This document shows positions 13,115-13,182 of a stretch of DNA of 13,182 nt, piece by piece (position 1 is the stretch's first letter; each line of letters starts with the position of its first letter). The position numbers and the translations under genes were made by a program. Source of the stretch: Bacteroidia bacterium (lineage in GTDB: Bacteria; Bacteroidota; Bacteroidia; Flavobacteriales; Flavobacteriaceae). The notes beneath the pieces were generated by a model. It was not told where the DNA came from and made no database searches. It was given only the letters and a program-made list of their open reading frames with translations. The stretch is from positions 1 through 13,182 of the forward strand of contig JAUIJW010000043.1 of the NCBI GenBank assembly GCA_030431085.1. Reading direction: 5' to 3'.

Positions 13115-13146
13115 CAAATAAAGTGATTATTATTTACTTTTACAAA
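13115..13146 (-). promoter_or_regulatory. Candidate marR promoter (TTTG-N20-TTTATTTG)
   Basis: On the minus strand TTTG (13146-13143) is followed after 20 bases by TTTATTTG (13122-13115), a 7/8 match to TAnnTTTG. The predicted start near 13108 leaves a leader of about 28 bases containing the operator palindrome. Confidence 0.45.
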
Positions 13147-13175
13147 AAAATTAAGCCCCAGTTTAATAAACTGGG
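13144..13175 (-). terminator. Probable terminator of a minus-strand gene beyond the right edge
   Basis: CCCAGTTT (13157-13164) and AAACTGGG (13168-13175) form a perfect 8-base-pair stem with a 3-base loop. Read on the minus strand, it is followed after six bases by seven T residues (13150-13144). This suits termination of a gene entering from the right and would isolate marR transcription. The gap before the T tract lowers confidence. Confidence 0.55.
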
Positions 13176-13182
13176 ACAAAGA

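Overview
The window comes from the chromosome of a member of the Bacteroidota, most likely Flavobacteriaceae. The DNA is AT-rich and lacks strong Shine-Dalgarno sites. Several genes are preceded by the Bacteroidota promoter signature TAnnTTTG. The gene set fits this group: a TamL-type assembly lipoprotein, Porin_O_P-like outer-membrane barrels, the gliding-motility ATPase GldA, a DAHP synthase fused to chorismate mutase, and a DUF6427 membrane protein. I see no rRNA, tRNA, CRISPR array, insertion sequence or prophage.

Layout. Positions 1-1038 (minus) hold the 5' part of tamL, which runs off the left edge. It is divergent from a SpoU/TrmH-type RNA 2'-O-methyltransferase (1080-1805), followed by a porin-like barrel protein (1895-3142, TTG start). 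A minus-strand group follows: gldA (start 6085), a second porin-like protein (4007-5182) and kdsA (3158-3976), which has its own promoter-like element. After a 334-base regulatory region comes a tight plus-strand operon: pheA, a PLP aminotransferase, tyrA, and DAHP synthase/chorismate mutase (6420-10329). A glycosyltransferase-like gene (10382-11110) with a strong terminator and uracil phosphoribosyltransferase upp (11188-11838) follow. The right end (minus) holds a DUF6427 fragment joined to a YceI fragment, a MarR regulator, and a terminator-like hairpin at the window edge.

Central observation. The leader of the pheA operon looks like a complete ribosome-mediated attenuator for phenylalanine and tyrosine. 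A promoter (TTTG-N19-TAGATTTG, 6234-6264) is followed by a 25-codon leader peptide (6284-6361) containing the run FYFYFFY. Three mutually exclusive RNA pairings follow, ending in a GC-rich hairpin with nine T residues (6388-6416) that stops 3 bases before the pheA start codon. The sequence CGAGACTTT occurs both in the leader (6345-6353) and in the terminator 3' arm (6402-6410), so the two copies compete for GTCTCG at 6388-6393.

How the genes work together. The fused DAHP synthase/chorismate mutase starts the pathway and makes prephenate. PheA and TyrA split prephenate toward Phe and Tyr, and the aminotransferase plausibly performs the last step. The attenuator would match transcription to charged tRNA-Phe and tRNA-Tyr. 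The chorismate mutase domain and the PheA ACT domain are probable sites of feedback control on the enzymes.

Second observation. At about 12416 a yceI gene, cut after about 53 codons, is joined to the C-terminal two thirds of a DUF6427 gene. This is either a real deletion or an assembly chimera. The MarR gene and the yceI remnant share a 12-base palindrome (TTGTTTAAACAA and an 11/12 match), the probable MarR operator.
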